64,000 bases of DNA, taken from the NCBI RefSeq assembly GCF_028898845.1, contig NZ_CP118574.1, forward strand, positions 6,359,001-6,423,000, given 5' to 3'. A program made the position numbers and the translations under genes. This document shows, piece by piece, positions 60,408-64,000 of the stretch (within the stretch, counting starts at the first letter, position 1; the number at the start of each line of letters is the position of its first letter). Source of the DNA: Streptomyces sp. WZ-12 (GTDB lineage Bacteria > Actinomycetota > Actinomycetes > Streptomycetales > Streptomycetaceae). Below the pieces are notes generated by a model. It searched no databases. It saw nothing but the letters and a program-made list of their open reading frames with translations, and was not told the DNA's origin.

Positions 60408-61436
60408 ATGCGGGTCGGAGTACTGACCGGCGGCGGCGACTGCCCGGGTCTGAACGCGGTGATCAGGGGCATCGTCCGCAAGGGCACCCAGGAGTACGGA
60501 TACGACTTCGTCGGCTTCCGGGACGGCTGGCGCGGACCGCTCAGCGACAGGACGGTGCGGCTGGACATCCCGGCCGTGCGCGGCATCCTGCCCCGCGGCG
60601 GGACCGTCCTCGGCTCGTCCAGGACCAACCCCTTCAAGGAGGAGGACGGCGTCCGCCGGATCAAGGAGACCCTCGCCAAGCACGAGACCGAGGCGCTGAT
60701 CGCGATCGGCGGCGAGGACACCCTCGGCGTCGCCGCCCGGCTCTGCTCGGAGTACGGCGTGCCCTGCGTCGGCGTGCCCAAGACCATCGACAACGACCTG
60801 TCGGCCACGGACTACACCTTCGGCTTCGACACCGCCGTCGGCGTCGCCACCGAGGCCATCGACCGGCTGCACACCACCGCCGAGTCGCACATGCGGGTGC
60901 TGGTCGTGGAGGTGATGGGCCGGCACGCCGGCTGGATCGCGCTGCACTCCGGCCTGGCCGGCGGCGCCAACGTCATCCTCATCCCGGAGCAGCGCTTCGA
61001 CGTCGACGAGGTCTGTCGCTGGATCGAGTCCCGCTTCAAGGCCAGCTACGCGCCGATCGTGGTGGTCGCCGAGGGCGCCATGCCCAAGGACGGCGACATG
61101 GTCCTCAAGGACGGCAGCACCGACTCCTTCGGCCACGTCCGGCTCTCCGGCGTGGGCGAGTGGCTGGCCAAGGAGATCGAGCGGCGCACCGGCAAGGAGG
61201 CCCGCACCACGGTCCTCGGCCACACCCAGCGCGGCGGCACCCCCAGCGCCTTCGACCGCTGGCTGGCCACCCGCTTCGGGTTGCACGCCATCGACGCGGT
61301 GCGGGACGGCGACTTCGGCAAGATGGTCGCGCTGCGCGGCACCGACATCGTCCGGGTGCCGCTGACCGAGGCGACCGCCAAGCTCAAGACGGTCGACCCC
61401 GCGCTCTACGCCGAGGTCGGCGTCTTCTTCGGCTGA
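60408..61436 (+). CDS. pfkA: 6-phosphofructokinase with PPi-type signature
   Basis: 342 aa, ATG 60408 with GATGAAGG nearby as a weak ribosome site. Group III PFK as in actinomycetes. GGGDCPGLNAVIRG binds the phosphate donor, PKTIDNDLS (Lys125) and MGRHAGWIALHS follow. The donor-specificity positions are Asp104 (GGEDTLG) and Lys125, the pair found in pyrophosphate-dependent PFKs; ATP-PFKs usually have Gly at both. Biochemistry in Streptomyces is known to be subtle, so donor use must be assayed. It lies next to the MacSR-like genes. Confidence 0.93.
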   Translation: MRVGVLTGGGDCPGLNAVIRGIVRKGTQEYGYDFVGFRDGWRGPLSDRTVRLDIPAVRGILPRGGTVLGSSRTNPFKEEDGVRRIKETLAKHETEALIAIGGEDTLGVAARLCSEYGVPCVGVPKTIDNDLSATDYTFGFDTAVGVATEAIDRLHTTAESHMRVLVVEVMGRHAGWIALHSGLAGGANVILIPEQRFDVDEVCRWIESRFKASYAPIVVVAEGAMPKDGDMVLKDGSTDSFGHVRLSGVGEWLAKEIERRTGKEARTTVLGHTQRGGTPSAFDRWLATRFGLHAIDAVRDGDFGKMVALRGTDIVRVPLTEATAKLKTVDPALYAEVGVFFG

Positions 61437-61456
61437 CGCCGCCGCCCGCCCCCCGG

Positions 61457-61513
61457 GCGACACCGCCGGGCGATGGGCCGTATATTCGCCATGTCGCGAT
61501 ATGTCCGGCCCAT
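61457..61513 (+). promoter_or_regulatory. promoter and flanking inverted repeat of 2-hydroxyacid dehydrogenase gene
   Basis: GCGACA (61457-61462) and TATATT (61481-61486), 18 nt apart, form a good promoter. ATGGGCCG (61473-61480) and CGGCCCAT (61506-61513) are inverted copies on both sides of the -10 and start point, with partial extension (TATATTCGC versus GCGATAT). It looks like an operator that would block polymerase. Confidence 0.5.
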
Positions 61514-61580
61514 TGCTTGTGCGTACCGTCGCCGCCCGGCGCCGCCGCGCCGCCACCGGCGGGGGAGAACGGGAGAGAAC

Positions 61581-62597
61581 GTGGAGATCGTCGCCTTCGG
61601 TGTGCAGGCGGACGAGCGGCCGCTCCTGGAGAAGGCGTTCGCCGGCCGTCATCAGGTCCGCTGTCTGGACGTCTTCCTCAACCGCGACACCGCCCCCATC
61701 GCCCACGGCTACGAGGCCGTCTCCACCAGTGTCAACGACGACCTGACCGCCGAGGTGCTGCAGACCCTCGCGGCCGGCGGCACCAAGATGGTCGCCCAGC
61801 GCTCCACCGGCTTCAACAACATCGACCTGGAGGCCGCCGCCGACCTCGGCCTGACCATCGGCCGGGTCTCCGCCTACTCGCCGTACGCGGTCGCGGAGTT
61901 CGCCTGGCTGCTGGCGCTGGCGGTGAACCGGCGGCTGGTCCCGGCCGCCAACCGCACCCGGAATTTCGACTTCCGGTTGGATGGCCTGATGGGCCGCGAT
62001 CTGCACGGCCGCACCGTCGGGGTGCTCGGCACCGGCAAGATCGGCGCCGCCTTCGCCAGGATCGCGCACGGCTTCGGGATGGAACTGCTCGGCTGGGACC
62101 TCGTCGAGAACCCCGAGTGCCTGGCGCTGGGCATGCGCTACGTCCCCCGGGAGCGGTTGTTCGCCGAGGCCGATCTGATCAGCCTGCACGTCCCGTTGAC
62201 CGAGGACACCCGGCACCTGGTCGACGCCGCCGCGCTGGCCGCCATGAAGGCCGACGCGATCCTGGTCAACTCCAGCCGCGGCGGGCTGATCGACACCGTG
62301 GCCCTGGTGGAGGCGCTCAAGGCCGGCCGGCTCACCGGCGTCGGCCTGGATGTCTACGAGGAGGAGGCCGGGCTGTTCTTCTACGACAAGTCCCTGGACG
62401 TGATCGGCGACGACACCCTGGCCCGGCTGATGACCTTCGCGAACGTGCTGGTCACCTCGCACCAGGCGTACTTCACCGCGGAGGCGGTCGGCCAGATCGT
62501 CGAGACCACCGTGGTCAACGTCGAGGACCATCTGGCCGGCCGCACCAACGGCAACATGCTGGTCACACGAGGACAGCGGCCAGCAACTGTGCGGTGA
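61581..62597 (+). CDS. 2-hydroxyacid dehydrogenase (D-lactate dehydrogenase-like)
   Basis: 338 aa, GTG 61581 with GGGAG 7-8 nt upstream. NAD-binding VGVLGTGKIGAAFARIA, substrate Arg in NSSRGGLIDT, catalytic His in TSHQAYFTAEA and conserved Glu in VYEEEAGLFF. The pattern FYDKSLDVIGDDTLARL is that of fermentative D-lactate dehydrogenases. It would reduce pyruvate to D-lactate with NADH at low oxygen. Its end overlaps the convergent TrpE-G gene by 35 bp. Confidence 0.92.
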   Translation: MEIVAFGVQADERPLLEKAFAGRHQVRCLDVFLNRDTAPIAHGYEAVSTSVNDDLTAEVLQTLAAGGTKMVAQRSTGFNNIDLEAAADLGLTIGRVSAYSPYAVAEFAWLLALAVNRRLVPAANRTRNFDFRLDGLMGRDLHGRTVGVLGTGKIGAAFARIAHGFGMELLGWDLVENPECLALGMRYVPRERLFAEADLISLHVPLTEDTRHLVDAAALAAMKADAILVNSSRGGLIDTVALVEALKAGRLTGVGLDVYEEEAGLFFYDKSLDVIGDDTLARLMTFANVLVTSHQAYFTAEAVGQIVETTVVNVEDHLAGRTNGNMLVTRGQRPATVR

Positions 62598-64000
62598 CCG
62601 CCGCGCCGTTGAGCGTCAGCACCGACTCGGGGTGGAACTGCACCCCCGCGAAGCCGGGGCCGCGCAGCGCGTGCACCTCGCCACTCGCCTCGTCCCGGCT
62701 CAACTCGACGCGGTGCATGGCCAGTTCGACCGCCGTCCGGTCGTCGCAGCGGGCCGTGAAGGTGTTGTAGAAGCCGACCGTCTCGGGCCGCCCGAAGAAG
62801 TCGATCCGCTCCTGGGCGCCCTGGAACGGCACCTCCTTGCGGACGATCTCCAACCCCAGCTCGGCGGCGATGAGTTCGTGGCCGAGGCAGACGCCGAGAA
62901 GGGAGCGGCCCGAAGGGCCTCGACGAGGGGAGCGGGGCGTTCCCTGCTCGAACGGGGTCGAGCGCTTAGGGAAGGCCGAGGCACGGCCGGGCGCGCGGTC
63001 CGAGGGGGTGGGTTCCGGGACGGCGGTGGGGCGACGGTGGCCGGCGACCAGGTCGGCGGCGAGCGCGCGCAGGAAGCGCATCTTGGGGTCGGCGGTGTCG
63101 GTCGGGTCGCCGGGGCCCGGGCCCAGCACCACCGGCCCCTGGTGCGCCAGGGCGGCCGCGCGCAGCCCCGGCTCGTCGTAGCGGTGGACCGTCACCGTCA
63201 GCCCGGCGGCGCGCAGCAGGTGCGCCAGCATCGCGGTGAAGGTGTCCTCGGCGTCGATCACCAGGGCGTGGCCGTGCAGCCCGGCGACCGGAGCGGTGGT
63301 CTGCATCCGCAGCCAGAACGGGGCCAGGTCGGCGCGGCGGGCGTCCAGCGCGGCCCGCACCCGCGGGTCGTCGGCCAGCCGCGGCGCCGGGCCGGCCGCG
63401 GCCCGCGCGGGGGCCGGCCGGACCCCCAGCGCGGTCAGCACCCCGGCCGCCTTGGCGTGCGTCTCGGCCACCTCGCCGTACGGGTCGGAGGCGCGCACCA
63501 GGGTGGCGCCGACCGGCACCCGCAGCCTGCCGTCGGCGGCGATGTCCGCGGTGCGGATCAGGATCGGGGAGTCCAGTGTCTGGGCGCCGCCCGCGTCCCG
63601 GCCGAGCAGCGCCAGCGCGCCGGCGTAGTAGCCGCGGCCGCGGCCGTCCGGACCCACCGGCTCGTGCCGCTCGATGGCCCGGCAGGCGTTCTGCACCGGC
63701 GACCCGGTGACCGTCGCCGCGAACATCGTCTCCTTGAGGACCTCGCGCGCGTCCAGGGTGGAGCGGCCGCGCAGCTCGTACTCGGTGTGTGCCAGGTGCG
63801 CCATCTCCTTGAGCCGGGGCCCGACCACCACCCCGCCCCGGTCGCCGACGGTGCACATCATCTTCAGCTCCTCGTCGACCACCATCGACAGCTCCTCGAC
63901 CTCCTTGCGGTCGCCGAGGAACGCCAACAGGCCCTCCGCGGTGGGCCCTTGCGCGGGGTAGCGGTAGGTCCCGCTGATGGGGTTCATCACGACGGTCCCG
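62563..64000 (-). CDS. anthranilate synthase TrpE-TrpG fusion, 5' end cut by window
   Basis: About 479 C-terminal codons are visible; the N-terminus lies beyond position 64000. The chorismate-binding half ends with VVMNPISGTYRY, VDEELKMMC and a region GSPVQNACRAIERHE. The glutamine amidotransferase half has LLGVCLGHELIAAELG with catalytic Cys, and GVQFHPESVLT with His and Glu. It belongs to the fused type found in actinomycetes and phenazine clusters. Between the two GATase motifs lies an extra basic stretch of about 40 residues (FPKRSTPFEQGTPRSPRRG), encoded by palindromic DNA. It overlaps the dehydrogenase gene by 35 bp. Confidence 0.93.
   Translation of the reverse strand, partial: GTVVMNPISGTYRYPAQGPTAEGLLAFLGDRKEVEELSMVVDEELKMMCTVGDRGGVVVGPRLKEMAHLAHTEYELRGRSTLDAREVLKETMFAATVTGSPVQNACRAIERHEPVGPDGRGRGYYAGALALLGRDAGGAQTLDSPILIRTADIAADGRLRVPVGATLVRASDPYGEVAETHAKAAGVLTALGVRPAPARAAAGPAPRLADDPRVRAALDARRADLAPFWLRMQTTAPVAGLHGHALVIDAEDTFTAMLAHLLRAAGLTVTVHRYDEPGLRAAALAHQGPVVLGPGPGDPTDTADPKMRFLRALAADLVAGHRRPTAVPEPTPSDRAPGRASAFPKRSTPFEQGTPRSPRRGPSGRSLLGVCLGHELIAAELGLEIVRKEVPFQGAQERIDFFGRPETVGFYNTFTARCDDRTAVELAMHRVELSRDEASGEVHALRGPGFAGVQFHPESVLTLNGAAVTAQLLAAVLV

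Overview
The window is high-GC actinobacterial chromosome and almost certainly Streptomyces. Codons end in G or C, GTG and TTG starts are common, and the gene content matches the conserved core arm that I remember as the SCO2117-SCO2180 interval of S. coelicolor (that synteny is from memory, not a search). No prophage, transposase, CRISPR array, tRNA or rRNA was seen. About 58 protein genes are supported. The lpdA gene runs off the left edge and an anthranilate synthase gene runs off the right edge.

Layout. 1-9.9 kb, minus strand: lpdA, pepA, then the cobalamin lower-loop genes (cobS, cobT, an MBL-CobU fusion and a small methyltransferase) interrupted by an MprF-like aminoacyl-lipid synthase and a rhomboid-like membrane partner. 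10-18 kb: a 70-aa protein, a DUF3043 membrane protein, pspA-pspAA envelope-stress genes, and a NarL-type two-component system followed by an RND efflux pump. 18-25.5 kb: ferredoxin-MBL hydrolase, nadA, erpA, a secreted protein, a PfkB-family kinase and a cysteine desulfurase-TusA fusion, so a cluster biased to Fe-S and sulfur chemistry. 25.5-35.2 kb: the full bcc-aa3 respiratory supercomplex (ctaCDF, ctaE, qcrCAB), with an L,D-transpeptidase and a degenerate receiver protein between ctaF and ctaE. 35.3-38.2 kb: trpD, then a SAM-IV riboswitch leader and a SufS-like enzyme.

38.17-38.97 kb holds no gene. It is filled by a composite repeat: long inverted arms, two large hairpins with an identical 13-nt loop but covarying stems, and a central array of 31-bp tandem repeats. 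This is the most unusual object in the window. 39-48.5 kb: an Lrp/AsnC ligand-binding protein, rhomboid protease, zinc ribbon protein, NYN-domain protein, two tandem NlpC/P60 hydrolases (the first behind a ydaO-like leader), a metallopeptidase-like lipoprotein, a GT87 mannosyltransferase-like protein and a PimB-like glycosyltransferase. 48.5-57.1 kb: acyl-CoA ligase, metallophosphoesterase, SRPBCC protein, ArsA-like ATPase with altered P-loop, DUF5304 protein, glucokinase, EEP-family hydrolase, a membrane protein and an esterase. 57.3-64 kb: acyltransferase, a MacS/MacR-like two-component system, a phosphofructokinase with PPi-type signature residues, a 2-hydroxyacid dehydrogenase and a TrpE-TrpG fusion.

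Together the genes describe core energy metabolism, cofactor supply (cobalamin, NAD, Fe-S), envelope maintenance and sugar phosphorylation. The regulatory DNA is richer than the gene list: a riboswitch with a short Met-rich leader ORF, intertwined inverted repeats before the RND pump, and in-frame palindromic inserts in nadA and the TrpE-G gene.
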